Notes: generated by a model not told the origin, from the sequence alone. A DNA stretch of 64,000 bases from Eudorina sp. 2006-703-Eu-15 (GCA_003117195.1 BDSI01000070.1:186501-250500); one strand, 5' to 3'; positions 44,718-58,383 are shown, counted from the first letter of the stretch. Translations and numbers: made by a program.

Positions 44718-46558
44718 TACTGGTTATCTGTGTCGCGTTTTTCAATCAATCGCAGTCCTTGCTGCCGCTGGTGAGCCGAGCGTTAATTCACGCAAGCGTA
44801 ACACTGTTCACAGCTGCCAACACGAACCCTAACCGCCTTTCCTAAGTGCTATACAGATTGTCCATGATGTATGTTTGATATGCCGAAGGCAAGAAGGGAC
44901 TACGTCCCGTGAAATCCATGTCCCAGTAGGAACCCAAATCGCTGATTGCCTTCACAGTCATCAACGGCTCGGCTCAACTGACTCAACAACCTTCAACCAG
45001 CACCCAAACTGAGTGTTGAGCCTAACCGCCGCCCGAGGAAGTTCGCCGACGATTACCAACGTGTGTGCTGGGACATTTGAATTCATTTCAGCGGCCCCGC
45101 CCCATCCACATCTCTGGCAACGACCTCCGGCAACGAAGACTCTGTACCTGCACCCCCATCCATCACCTGCACCGTATACAAAGTTCGGCTTCAGGCGCCA
45201 GCTTGGAGGCAAATTCACATAAGGTTGGAAAATCAACGGTCTGCTGCTGCATGCCGGGATTGGCGCTGATCACCACTTCAATGTGAAATTCGCATCATAA
45301 CGCAGGATCAACGAAGCGCCCAGATCATTTCCCGTCGACATGAGCCGCATGACCAGCACAGCACCAGCACACCGACCCCCTGTTGTCCCACAGGAGAGGG
45401 GCACACACGCATACCCCAGGAGCACAAAAGAACAAAGCCGCAACATGCACGGCCGAAAACCCAGAAAAAGGAGCGGCAAGGCGTGCAAACTTCCAAAATT
45501 CAGCAAAGCGCAACGCGGCACAAATCTGAGGGTGATGATCGGTGATCGGGCAATCAGCCATCCACAGAACCCGCAACAGCGCTGCTGGCCCTGGTTCCCA
45601 AATCTTCCCAGGCATGGGAAAGCCGCGGGCATGAGGTCTGGGCCCTCTGGGCCCCTTATGGGCAACAGCAGCAGCAGTCAAGAGCGCGAGAACCGGAGGC
45701 CAGCGATGATCGTTAGGCTGCAGTGAGCCGCCCCCTTCGAGTACCCCACACAGCGCCAAAAACACCATCACCTCCCTCGGCACGTTCCGCTGGGCTCTGT
45801 CGGCGCACACGCATGGCCGCCGCCGCGGCCACGCGGTCGGACCCGCAGCACACTGCTGACCGTCTGCGTGCAAGGGCTGCCACGGTCATCCTCATCCTTC
45901 TGTCGCTTCCTACTATTGTTCCTCTACGAAAAAATACACATGAAACAGCACCCCGCTCAGAACTCCTCACTACTGCGTCCTTACCCCTACCATGTACGGA
46001 TAATCTCGGTGGCGCCGGGCGGCCACAACAAAGGACGCCAGTCCATCAGCGTATCAACAACACATCACTGCCCGATCCACCGACCGACATGCAAGGCGCA
46101 GCTCTTCAGGCTTGCGCTGGCAGGCAGGCAGGCGTGTCACTGACAAAGAAAAAGAGCTCCCCCTGCAACTGCAACGGCACCCATTTAAACACCACCATGC
46201 AGGGGCACCCATGCCGAGTACGGTACACCTCCAGAGCCCAGCTCGCCTCGCTGCTGAGGTCGCGCCCTGGCCAGCGCCGTCAACGCTGCAGTTCACACCA
46301 ACACCCAATGCGACTCTCTCCGCCCTCTCTGGGTCACCCCACCGCATCCGACCACTAGACACACACGAGGTAACATCAAAACGCGGGCAATATCATAAAA
46401 GCCCAGTGAGGCCACAGCAGCGACAACATGCTACGACATCCTCCTCTCGCTCGACATACCAAGAGAGTTGCTACTGCAGCTGTTGCAGTTGTTGCTGTCC
46501 GCACTCAATCGGTTCACTGTCGCACGGCACCGACCGAAGCGTGAACGTTATTGGTGCC
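44718..46558. other. No gene resolved
   Basis: Sequence between the pseudogene and the CAS-like gene. The right part will hold the 3' untranslated region of the minus-strand gene. Open frames are short and without recognisable motifs. Confidence 0.4.
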
Positions 46559-49500
46559 TCACTCGCTGCCGGAAGCCTCGCTTGCAGGTACCGGCTCTGT
46601 CGCCGCTGAGACCACCGGAACAGGCACCTTCGACGCTGGCTCATCAGCCGCCGGCTGCGCTGCCGTGCTTGCTGACCCGTGCCCGTTGGAAGCCGGCGCG
46701 GGCGGCGCGGCGGCCATTGCAGCGGCAGTGGCGGCGGCAGCGGCGGGTGCGCTTGTGGTGGTGTCGCTAATGGCTGCAGGCGCCAGCGGCAAGACAGATG
46801 CTGCTGCTGGTGGCGGCGCTAGGACTTCGGCAGCCAGAGCTGCCGGAGCTGCTGGAGCGGCCGAAGCCGCTGGAGCAGCCGGAGGCGCCGAAGCAGCCGG
46901 AGGCGCCGGAGCAGCCAGAGGCGCCGGAGCTGCAGGAGCCGCGGACGCGGCCGGAGCGGCCGGTGGCGTCGGAGTCACGGGAGCCGCCGGAGCCGCCGGA
47001 GGCGTCGGAGCCGCCGGAGCGGCCGGAGCTGCCGAAGTCGCCGAAGCTGCCGGCGGCGCCAAAGCAGCCTCCGTCGGTGTAGGCAATGGGGCCACGCCGG
47101 CTGCGGCCATCGCCGCAGCCAGAGCAACCGGCGAGGCCTCTTTGGGTGGCGGTGTAAGTGTCGGTGGCGGCACAGGGGCTGCCGGTGCCGGTGCTGGCGC
47201 TTCCGCTGGGGCGGGTGCCGCGGTGACGGCGGCGGCGGCGGCGGCGGGCAGCGCGGCCACCGCCCCGGCGGCCGCCAGCGCTGGCGGCTTGGGGCTGGCG
47301 GCGCTAGCCGCCGCACGGGCGGCGGCGCCGGCGGCGCCAGCGGTAGCGCTGGCAGCTGCCAGGGCGCCCGCCTTGACATCGTCCAGGAACTCCTGCGGGC
47401 TGCTGTAGCGGCTGAGGCGCCAGTAGATGGTGGCGAAGATACCCCACACCGCGAAGTACCTGCCGTGCGGAGGAGGACAGGGTTCGATTAGTCTGTCAAA
47501 AGAGGATGGCAGTGCCACACCACTCAGTGACGCGCCAGCGCCGAAGGTGTCCAACAACGTACACTGTTTCAACTTTCAAGGGACGACGAAACAGCCGGCC
47601 CGAGGAGGAAAAGGGCTGGCATGCACTGCGAAGCGGATGTCATCCCTGCACTAAAATGTCGACGTCCCATAATCCAGCCCTGTGAATAACCCCCCGGTCG
47701 ACGTTCCCCACTGCCCGCGGCACGCCTCGCTCCGCACCTGAGCGTTGTGTGGTAGTTGATGGCAGCGTACACCACCAGCGAGGTAGTTGCCAGGGTGGTG
47801 GTAAGGAAGGCCGGCTCCTTCAGCTTGGGGCCCACCACCGCTGGGGATTCGGGGGGATGGGGACACGCGAAGGACAGGAGGCCGGGACCAGGTCATTGAG
47901 CACGGCGGCTCGGAGACGGGCTGCCGTACAAATTAGGTGAGCGGGCACCTGCCGGGCACCTTTCCGGACACCACACCGATGTGGTGTACCCGGGATACGG
48001 GGACACCCGTACTGCAGTGCCGGGCAAAGTACTCTGGGCACCCTCGGCGCATTGATGGATCCAGCGCGCCGTGAGAGCTCGCGTTACTGGCCACTCACCC
48101 ACAATCACAGATCAGAAGTCCAGCTGGACGACATCCCGAGGTCACACCCCTTGAGATACCCTGCTCCCCCCCTGCCTCGAGCTCACCCGCGATCTCCACC
48201 ACCTCGTCCACCAGAACCGCCAGAGCGGACGCCTCGTACTCGGTCTTCCCCGGGACCACACCCAGCTCCGCGGCGGACCAGGCCTGAGCGCGTCATGCGG
48301 GGGCAACAGCATGGGGGTTGCAGTAGGCATCGATCCCGGCGCCCCGAGCAGGATCCCGGTGCACCCAGATCCACAAAAAGTACTGTACGACCAACGGCCG
48401 TCACAGGGTCAATGCGACGACCGCTACACCGCAGCTGCCACAGGCCACGTCCGTGTCCGAAACCTACCCCGGTACGCCTGTGCCCTAGGCCTGCAGCGGC
48501 TTCCCACTACGGACGTTCCGCATGTGACCGTCGTGCCAAGGACAGCCGACTCCTTGCACGACGAGCTACTGTGTGCGACCCAAGCCCGCAAGCCCCAACC
48601 CCACTCGGGGGCCCGTCCACATAGTGCCCCTCTGCTGGCGCCCACGCGAGGCCCTCTGCATCCAGCTGATAACCTCGCTACGCCCCCCGAGGTAGCCCCC
48701 CGAGGGGTCCCGCACCCGCCGCCCCGAGGGTGTGTACCTCACCTGGAATCCGCCCGACATGACATACACCCGCAGCACACCCGCGGAGCGAACTGCCCGG
48801 GCAATGTCCCGGGCCGCCAAGTCGTCCTGAGGGCCGGAGGACAGCAGTAGGCCCGAAAGGTAGGGTCAGGGAAGCGGTAAAGCACTCGGTAGGCAACTGG
48901 GCCAGGGCGGTACACACCGACCGCGGTTGTAGACACCTAGGCGATTGTCCCGTTTCCTGATGGTCGTGTTGCGGATCAACTGAAGGCATTCAACCTGCTT
49001 TAGGAGTAAGTCGGCATGTGTCTCGTCCCTTCCCCTCTACCCAGGTACGGAAGCGACGAAGGGAAGACCGACCACGTTCTCCCTCGCCTGGCCATCCTTC
49101 CCCTGCTTCCCCCGCCCTCACGTTGTTGTTCATGATGATGACCTTGGTGAGCGGGGTGCTGATGCGGTTGAGGCGCGAGATCAACAGCGCCGTGGTCAAG
49201 GAAGCCAGCTTCTCGCCCATCTTGGACTGCGGGACGTCGCAGGGGAGGTGACGGGGCGCGCACCGTCACGGTGCGCGGGACGCCGGTGCGGCGGCGGGAG
49301 CCGAAGATGCCAGGCAATACAGGCCCTGAATCTTCATGGAGGGCTAGGCAATTAAACCTAGATTGCGACCCGCAGCGTGTAGTACAAGGCCTCACGGGTC
49401 GCTTTGTCACGACTCACATCCTCGATCGCCTCACAACCTGCCGTGCGGCATCAGCACACGGCCCATGCCCATCGAGAAACGGGTCAAGCACCCCGCGTGA

Positions 49501-52500
49501 CCCGTTTGCAGGGCCCAACCACACGCCAACACTTCAACCCGGAACCCGCCGCGCGCCGCGGCGAGGTGCATCCGAACCCACCTCCCGAGCCCACTTGGCG
49601 GGGAAAGCCACAACGTCCGCGGGCAGCGCGGCCGCCTTGAAGCGAGCGCCCTTGCGCAGCTGCAGCACACCATCCTCCTGCGGGGCGGCAGGGCAGAGCA
49701 GCGCAGGCTTTCCAACCTATCTTGGTACCTCCGGTTGCAGCGATCGCAACAAGCCCTCGCATGGGAACCGCCGTTCGCTCCTTGGGGCAACCCTGGGCCC
49801 CCAAACGCTCTGTTGACGCCACCTGCGATCTTCACTACTCCCGTTGGGCCGTACTCCCTCTGGGACTCCAGGACCGCAGGTGACATGCGTCCAGGACAGC
49901 ATGTGCCGTGTTACTGGGCTCGTGTTCTGCGACGTTCCCGCATTTCCCTTCCTTCTTGCACCGGGATATCCCCAACTGGCAGGTGCCGCTGCGCTCAAGG
50001 GGGGTGGCATTGACAGCCGCGGCGCCCCACCTTGCGCTGCTCCTCCGTCCTCACGTCCACCACCAGGCAGTCCTCCTTGGCCAGCAGCTCCTTGACCACC
50101 TGGGGGCTCAGGTCACCGCTGTAGCCGCCGTACCTGCGGTTCATCGTGCAGTGTCGTACGAGGCACGCCTTTGCCCACCCTTCCCAAGAGTGGACACCGT
50201 GCTTTCGCGCGTCGACAAGACTGCGCCGGGACTCCCGAACACGCAGTACGACAATGCGACCCATCTAGGAGTGGTTCACCCGGGCCTGCCGCGAAGCACT
50301 GCGAAATCTGTGCGCGGCCTTTGTGGCGAGTGGGTCTCACCTCACAACCGAAATTTCCTCCGCACACCAGACATGGTCAGGACTGGCAGCGTCCTTGGTT
50401 TCAATTCACTCACCCTTCGCCACATCGTTGCCACTGGGCCCGAGCCAGCATTCCCATGCACAGGTGGATCGCGAGCACGGTGTGCTACCCCGAACTCCAT
50501 ACCGCAAGATCCGCCCTAACGTAACCCGAAGATGCCCCCGCCCGCCAACCTCATCCCATCCTGCTTCAGTCCCACCTGTCCGTGTAGGCTTTGATCCCCA
50601 GCGGCACCCCCACCAGGCCCGCCAGCACCAGGCTGGAGGTGGGGTGCGAGGCGAACGCGTACACCACGTCGCCCACGTCCTTGGCCACCACCTGGGCGAG
50701 GAGACACAGCCGAGGATCACACACACGCGACATCTCAGTAATGTGGTGGCGACTATTTGATGGCGACTGCAGTAATTTGGTGGCGACTCGCACTCATGTA
50801 GGGCTGTTGAGAGCACATTGCATCGTGAGCTGTACGGGCTCAGGGACGGGCACAGCGGGGGTTGCGTGTTGCCCAGCCAAGGGTTGCGTGTGTTTGGGTG
50901 TGTAGTGGAAATGGAACCCGCCCGTGTGTTTGGGTGTGCCTATGCACCATGCGCCCGTCCGCCACCTGGAGGACGCCACGCCAGTCCCTCTTCAGCGCCC
51001 GTCGGCAGCAGGTGCGCTTCGAAACCCGCTGAACGACACGCGTACCATCCTCCACACTTCCGGTGGTATTGCGACACCGATGTTTCGACGGGGTACCGTC
51101 ACCAAACATGGACGCCGTTGAGCCTTGACTAACACACCTGCGCTTGCGGCGGAAGCGCGTCGTACACCTGTCCCACGGCGCCCCCGACCGAGGTCTGCAC
51201 CGTGCTGACGGTATCGCCCACGACGGCCTCCACAGACGACGTCGCTGACTGTACGGCGCGCCGCACAAGCCCCAGCTCCCGATCCAGCTCGTCCAACAAG
51301 CCGCCCGTCGCGCCATTGATAGCGGTCGCGGCGCTGCTTGCTGCGCCGCCGACGGCCGAGGTGACTCCCGAGATCGCGCCGGAGGCAGCTGCGGTGACGC
51401 TCGCTGCAGCCGCGGCGGCGGCCTTGGACGCGTCGGCGACAGCGCCGCCGACGGCACCGCTGGCATCCGGCAGTTCGATCGACGGCGCCGCCGGTAATTC
51501 CAGCTTGCTGAAGTCCACCTTGGGCAGGGAGACGGCTGGCAGGCCGCCCTCGCCCTTCGGAAGTTCCGGAACCGATAGCTTAAAGTCCGGGGCAGACAAC
51601 TTGGAGAGGTCCGGAGGTGTGAACTTGGGGAGCTGCACGCCGCTCAGGTCAGGCAGGGAGAAGGACGGCGCTTCTGAACCCCCGCTGCCGCCGCCGCCTC
51701 CGGGGGCCGCCTTCGGAGCTTTGCTGGTCATCTCCGCGTAGCGCTGCGCCGCCAGGCTAGGCGCCTTGCTGGTCATCTCCGCATAACGCTGCGCCGCCAG
51801 GCTCGGCGCGCGCGTGGCGGCGTCGCTGGCGGCAGTCAAGGCTGCGCTGACGGCCTCCGACGCGGCGACGGCGGTGGTGCTGACAGCGTCCACCGCCGCG
51901 TCAGCGGCGTCGGTGACGGCGTCGGTGACGGTATCCGCTGCCGCGCTGACGGCGCTAGTGGCTGCGCTGACTGCGTCGGTGGCGGCGCTGACCGCGTCAG
52001 TGGCGACGTCCGTGGCAGCATCGAAGGCGGCCGTGGCGGCATCGCTGACGGAGTCTGTCACGGCCTCCACTGCCGCTGCCGTGGCAGAAAGAGCCTCTGT
52101 GGCCGCCGCCGCTGGCGAAAGGAAAGGGCGGCCACATCAAGGGGCAGCGGCGGGGGGATTGGAACATGTGTGCAGGAGTGCCAGGGGCCAATGTGAGTGG
52201 GAAGACGACGGACTGGCAATCACCAGGAGGAACGTCCCAAGTTACGCGGCTGTGAGCGGACCAACACAAGTCGCCAGCTGCAGACAAGACCTGAACCTAG
52301 CTGTACCTTCACCACGTCGATTCGGTAGCTGATGTGTGACCGCCCCCGCATCGCCAAGCACCAAGGTAGGCACCGAAGGCTAACCACGTGAAGCTAGGCA
52401 GTCGCACGAGCCCCTTTTACCCTGCTACGTCTCGTGCGGGGCCTGTTTGTCTGTCTGGCCGAAACACAACGCTCGCGCGCACGATGGGAACCAACGAACG

Positions 52501-53184
52501 CTGCCTGCAACGCTCGCCACTATGCACCCTACGTGGACTGACATGCCGCATCTGACTAGGGCAAAAAATTGTCCTTTAGAAGTTTTGGCTAGCACCAAAT
52601 CCATCGATGCCCAACCCGACGGCGCGTCCCCCATCAAAAGGTAGGCGGCAACGACCATGGCAGTGGTCTGTCGTGACATCAACATGGGCAGTCGATGTGG
52701 GTCGACCCTGACCGTCCGTTGGGCAATGTGGGCCCGTCCGACAGCAGCAGAACATCAGCTAGCCCCTCCCAGGTCCCAGCCCAAGGCAACCACCCGAGCT
52801 GCCAAACCAGCCACCCCGCATGCAGTCCCAGAGTCCTGTCCATCCCCAACGCGGGGCCGCCGTGGGGCCGCACGCGCTGTCCTTCGAGGGAACCGCAGTT
52901 TGCCCTGTACCCTTGGCCGTCAGAAGCTGGATCACCGGTCAGCACTTCAACGGCTGTGACAACGCCGACGGGGCGGTGGACACACCCTGGTAGGTGGCTG
53001 TCGCACAAATGATGTGCATCAGCACGTGACCTGGTCGCCAACCTACCCGCCTCAAGCGCCGCAGGTGGAGGAGCGTCCACGACCGCATCCAGGACCAGCG
53101 GCGGGGGCGTGGCGGCCTCCGCCTCTGCCAGCTGATACAGCTGCGCGACGAGGCTGCTGCTGGCCGCCTGCGGCTGCACAGCGC
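46559..53184 (-). CDS. CAS-like thylakoid protein with inactive rhodanese domain
   Basis: Phase-consistent exons, 5' to 3': 53184-53047, 52111-51138, 50691-50576, 50133-50031, 49677-49582, 49226-49122, 48826-48743, 48283-48187, 47840-47738, 47459-46559, about 905 residues. The first exon (transit peptide) lies upstream and was not resolved. Order: an Ala/Val/Asp/Thr amphipathic repeat region (DAATDVATDAVSAATDAVSA), a PDL/PKF Pro-rich stretch, a membrane segment (SLVLAGLVGVPLGIKAYTD), then a rhodanese domain from YSGDLSPQVVKELL and CLVVDVRTEEQRK through TKVIIMNNN to VYVMSGGFQAW. After that come two hydrophobic segments (LATTSLVVYAAINY, FAVWGIFATIYWRL) and a 280-residue Ala/Pro tail. The layout matches the calcium-sensing receptor CAS and its longer plant relative of the At3g59780 type. 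The active-site Cys loop of true rhodaneses is absent, as in CAS. A role in chloroplast calcium or photoprotective signalling is inferred from the family. Confidence 0.75.
51711..51801 (-). repeat. Two-copy in-frame repeat in CAS-like gene
   Basis: A 45-bp unit encoding APSLAAQRYAEMTSK occurs twice in tandem within the exon 52111-51138, before the Gly-rich linker. Confidence 0.85.
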
Positions 53185-54939
53185 CTGCGGTAACCGGCCG
53201 TTCCACAGGTACACACAGCGGTTCGGGGGAGCATAAGGAACAGCAGCAGGGAATCGTTCGCGGTGGAGCTACAACTTGGCGGTATGGCTGAACTAGGCCG
53301 TCGCCGGCCGGCTGGGCAGTCTGGCACGACTTCGGCCGGGACCGGCCAGCTGGGAAAAACCTCACGTGTAGTTGACGTCCATCCCCTATTTGGTATCGGG
53401 ACATGCATCGCGTCTGCGCACGGCCATACATGCCCGGGAGCTTCGCGAAGCCACGATCCATTTTGTGCTTGCAGTCCTGCTCTGCCTCACGTGTCCATAA
53501 GGAGTCTGGCAAGTTGTGCACAGCTTTCCGTACAGTCCCACGCACGTTTGATGCATCAAACCCCACCAGAGGTGTCGGCTGCTAGCGCCAACGTATGGCC
53601 CGTCGCTTTATATGAGCACTGGGTCCAACTGAGGTATTCACTGAAGGAGGTAGCCAGGCGGAGCGCTATGACGCTATCTAGTACCGTGACCGCAGCCCGA
53701 GTCGAACGGCAGACAGGTACCTCCAATAATAGTGCAATCTTAAGACCCAAGTTATCCTAGTTTCGGCTCAGACAACAGTAATATTACATCCCCACGATGA
53801 CAGGAGTAAGGATCCCAGTAAGCAAGGCACAACCCAAATGCCCTGAAACATGGCACATTCCAATTACCGGACACAAGTCAATAAATCGATACAATATGCA
53901 GGGTCGATGTGTAAAATTAAGTCCCAGCGTTGTCGATGGGACGTCCGAGCGACTTACCGCGAGTCACTAGAACCGGCTTGCCATGGCGTAACGAACCGCC
54001 CTACAGCAAATAATAAGGAATATACAATTTACAGTGAAGCGGTATTACCGCGAGGCAGCTTGGCAAAACACCCTGAGGAGACCACTCGGCACAGCGACAG
54101 CATCTGACAGCAATGATGCCGATCCCACCTTGGACTGCAAACACGTCCTTAGGCTGAGCCTAGACGACGGAGCTGCAATCTGCATTCTACACCGAGGCAC
54201 ACGAACGCAAGCCTGAAAAGTAACGCCCGGTGATGTGGCAAAAACAAGTCGCTTTCCCGTGTGGTAATCACTACGTTTTATCGTTCCACTGAGATTGTTG
54301 TGGATCAGACTGCGCAAGTTAGGGCCTGTGCACTTTGGATCTGCGAGGAACGGTGCTCGACGGGCTGGTACGATGAAGTCCGCGCAACACCGCCTTCATT
54401 CGGCCCTCGTAAGAGCGATGAGGGAAGTCACAAAAGAAAGTGCTATTGAGATGTACGACAGTACGGGACTTGGGACCTGGGAACTATTCCAATGGTTATG
54501 ATGGCAGTAATAAAATCTGATTTGCAACAAACACAAACCCCCCCTGATTGACCAGTAAAATGACTGATTGACCAGTAAAATGACACAACAATAATTGCGA
54601 CACAGGATATTGCCTCCGAGTCGCTGGAACCCGCAGGTGTGTTCGTCGCCGCAGTATTGGCCGTTTTCCTTACTCAATTACATGCGATGCAAATGCTCCA
54701 CCACTGTCTTGCGTCTTTCGAGGCTGCTTTCATGGTTGACCGTCTATTTGTTTACCGTTATGGTAATAACGTTGCAGTGGAGCGTCGATTAATATAATCT
54801 TTATCACGAATGCATAACTATACAAATGAAGAAGCTGGGTGAAGGCTGTGTTTTGTTACCGAAAACTCGTCAAGCTGGCGAGTTGGGATCATCTCGTTAC
54901 GGTTGGATACCTTGCAGGTTTCGAGGTCGATCTGGAGAA
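53185..54939. other. Divergent promoter region of CAS-like and RING genes
   Basis: The right part (53.76-54.9 kb) is much AT-richer than the genes. The unresolved first exon of the CAS-like gene probably lies at 53.2-53.6 kb on the minus strand. A 20-bp unit (TGATTGACCAGTAAAATGAC) is repeated in tandem at 54546-54585. Both flanking genes would be driven from here. Confidence 0.4.
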
Positions 54940-57900
54940 ATGGAGGATAAGGAAAATGACCGAGATGCGCTGCTCACTCCAAGCAGGTGCGCCTGAGGAA
55001 GGTCCCTCGCCGTGGACCTTAAAATTTCGTAAACCTAACAGTGTGTTTGCCCCGCACAGGTTGGCTTGTTTCAAGCAGCTTCGTGATGAGCTGACGTGCG
55101 CGGTGCGTAGTCTACTCATTACCTCGTGGACGTTTGTACGAAACCCAGTTTGATGGTGCAGGAACACACGTACACGTATGCTGCAGGTATGCTTGGATAT
55201 CTGCGTCCGTCCCTGCACGACCCCATGCGGTAAGCATCGGCTGGCGTCCCGCAGGCTCAATGCAAAAGTGCTTGGCTGTTGCAACGGTGTTGCGGTGAGG
55301 TTTCTTTCAAGAACGCAGCCGATTGCTTAGTCCGTTTCCATTGAAGTACTTTTTGGCGACATCAAGTTGGATATGTGGCACGCATTGGCAGGTCACAATT
55401 ACTGCCGGAGCTGTCTTCGCCGCAACCTGGAACTCAACCGTCCCTGCCCAAAGTGCCGCGCAGGCATACCTCCAGGTACGCAATCTTCATACGCAAATTA
55501 TATTGTATTTCGCTGGCTTCACAATTGACGGATTCTATGTCCGTCTTCCATCAGGGTTTGCGCTGAACATTAACACGACGCTATGGAACACGATTATACA
55601 CCTTTTCCCCGCGGAGGCGAGCGCAAAGCCACTGACGCCGCCACCCCAGCAGCAGCCCGCGAACGTACGAGCCATTGTCCGCAGGCCAGGCGGCGTCGGC
55701 AACGCAGCTGCTGCTCCGTTCAGGCCCCCCAGGTTCGTTCAAATGCATGAGCATAACCGACGGTCTCCGCTCCACACTTGCACTCCAAATCATGGTGTTT
55801 TGCATTGCGCCTTGCATGTTGCGAACTTGTTGTGTGTGATGTCGCTTGGGATTGTCTGGAATGAGCAAAACTGTACTGTCAACGTACTCCTCATGCTGCC
55901 CCAGGTTCGTTGCCGCAGGTCAGGCGCCCTTCACAGGCTACTCGTCGTCGCATGCAAATGCCGCTGCTGCCGGAATGGGCATTGCAAGCCTGTCGGGCCG
56001 AAGCGTGTCCGGCCCGCGGCTGCATCGCCAAGCGACCGGTGTGTCAAACTCTGGCGATGCTGCTCATGCGGGCGCGTCAGCAGCGCAGCCAACTGCAGCA
56101 CGGATAGTCTTCTCCTTGGCGGAGTTGGGCGTGCGTCCGGCGCGCAATGGGGCGGCGGCACGACGTGAAAGGAGGCGCTCGCGCAGTGCGGAGCGTTGGC
56201 ATGACGGCGAGCCCTTTCGGCAGGCTTCCACGAGCGGCGGGTCTGCTGTGAATCCAGAGGCGGCGTCAGAATCTTTGCGGGGCGCCGCGGCGCCCACATC
56301 TCGCCTGCTGCATGTCCTCTCCGGGACATTGCCCACTGGGTCATCAGGAGCACGATTGTTGCCGGCTGCAGGAATTGCTGTGGGCACTGCTGCTGTGGGA
56401 CCTGGCACGGGGGGAGAGTCACGCGATGCCGCAGTGGCGATGGTCAACACCACAAGCTCCAACCCTTTCTTGCGATTGCCACGTGCGGCTGCAGCTCGAC
56501 CGCTTGCAGCAGAGGTGCCTACCGGCCGAACGGGGACTTATTTGGCCCGCAACTCCATGACAGGCGCTGCAGCGAGTACTGGGAGCAGCTCTCTGGCACC
56601 AGGTCCCTCGGCCAGGCGCCAGCGTGCTCAGGTCCCTGCACCTGGAACCGCGCCACAGTTCACAGCCTCGCAACGTGTCCTCTTGAGTGTCCTTGCTCAA
56701 CCGCAAGGCTCTTTGGGTCCGCTTGCAGTGTCAGATATTCCAAACAGCGGGTCCAGAGCCGTTTCCAGCAGCCACACTGCTGCGGTGGACCGGGCGGATG
56801 CGACGGCAGCGCCAAATCCGCGCTCGGCGTCTGCCACGTCCGTCAGCAGTTGTCGGACTGGTGATGGGAGCAGCACGTTGAGCAGCCTCGCAAGTAGTTG
56901 GGGTGCACGTACGCTGGACGACGCGTCTGAGTTGGAGCCGCTCCCTGCGGCTGATCGTGATCGGCGCCCTTCGGAAAGTCGGAAAAATGATAAAACTGCT
57001 CAATCTCGAGAGACTATTCGGTGCGTCCTGAATACATGTATCCACAGTGCCTTTTGCCATTGTACCAAGTGCTGAATGTGGCGGACCTAGAAATTGTCGA
57101 GCCCGGAAGTGACGGGAGTGCATTCAGAGATTCAAGGTGCGCATCCAGAGATTCAAGGTGGCTGAACCAGTAACCTTGATGGTGCTGTTGTTTGTGGCTT
57201 TGCTGCAGATCTGCGTCAGAGACGTGCGGGTCCGCGGCTCTGGGGCAAGCCGCGGCGCTTTTGCAACATCCTCGGTCACTGCAAGGGGATGACAGCGATG
57301 TTAGCTTGGAGGATCTTGATGAGCCCGCCTCACCATGCCGCGCCCTGCTAGGCAGCAGCTCCAGAACTGCCTCAGGCGTTGGGCCGGCGTCAGTCATTGA
57401 ACCGGCTACAGGTACCTCCCCAGGTGCGAGGGACACTCTTTCTCTGGTCCTGCTGTCTATGTGGGCTCATCAGGGCACGTTTTGGGGACACCCCATTTAG
57501 CACCCTAAATGGGTTGCACATTCGGACTGACCTGACACAAGAAAAAATCTGAGGTGGCTTGGCCCGGCGGTGAAACAGTTCAGCATGCACACCTAATTTC
57601 CTAACTCCCTGTGGTCTTCTCTGCGGCCTTCTGCCTACAGACGTGTCGTCCCCAACATGGAGTGAGCTGGACGAACAGCTCGCGCGGGCGCTGGAGCCAC
57701 TGCACATCACCCCGCCAAGCCTGCCGCGCTTGCGTGTGCCTGCTAGGCAGACCGAAGTTGGCCCTCCGTTTGGGCCAGTCACGTCGGCGCCCGGGGGCCC
57801 GGGCGTCCCACCCGCTGGGAGCCCTACCCGATGCATGGACCCGGATCTAGCTTCGAACTACGACGGAGAGGACCCGGGGGGCGCCGATACGTTTTTCTCG

Positions 57901-58383
57901 TCGCCATTTTTCGATCGCACCTTGCTGAGGGAGAGTCTCCAAGAGGCCGTGGAACCTGGCAGCGGCGAAGATGACGTGGAGCTTACCCTTGGCGACCTCG
58001 ATGCGGACTGGCTACGGGAGGGCCACGATGAGGAAATAGGCCCTTCCGGAGCGGTGCAGCCGGCTGACGGTGAGGGGCGCGAGGCAGCTGACGTGCTCAT
58101 GAATACCTGCATTCAGCTAGCCCCACCACTGAGCGGTCGCGGTATGGAGCTAGAGAGCATCTCAGCATCTCCGCAAGGTTGGGGTTTTGCGACGGCGGGG
58201 TTGCGGGGTCCCCAGCCACAGCTGGGGGACCGCCATCGCCCGATCGAGCTGCTGTCCGACAGTGAGGACGAGGTGGTGGAGGTGCTTAGTCCCTGTCCGC
58301 GTACTTCGCACGATGCAGCAAGCGCGTCCGCGCAGATTTCGGGTCCGAACAAACTCGTCGTTGCGGGACTCTGGCGGCCCTGA
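54940..58383 (+). CDS. RING-finger E3 ubiquitin ligase (UHRF/LONRF-style RING)
   Basis: A complete model: 54940-54986, 55060-55102, 55187-55229, 55392-55475, 55555-55732, 55905-57020, 57209-57411, 57641-58383. All junction phases agree, giving 818 residues. It starts MEDKENDRDALLTPSR. Residues 28-66 are a C3HC4 RING: LTCAVCLDICVRP, TTPCGHNYCRSCL, then RPCPKCRAGIP. FALNINTTLWNTI follows, the typical helix after UHRF/ORTHRUS and LONRF RINGs. RING proteins bring a ubiquitin-charged E2 to a substrate. No SRA, PHD or LON domain is present. The rest is low-complexity Ala/Ser/Arg sequence, with acidic patches VSLEDLDEP, VELTLGDLDADW and LLSDSEDEVVEVLS near the end. The last has SUMO-interacting or transcription-coregulator character (inference). 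Four exons of 43-84 bp break the RING. Confidence 0.85.

Noticed and set aside
46551..47408. 285-residue Ala/Gly frame on the plus strand
   Set aside because: Antisense of the Ala/Pro tail of the CAS-like gene, whose minus-strand exon is fixed by phase and by the membrane segment.
47477..47500. tRNA T-arm-like GGTTCGATT
   Set aside because: No matching acceptor stem, D-arm or anticodon arm around it.
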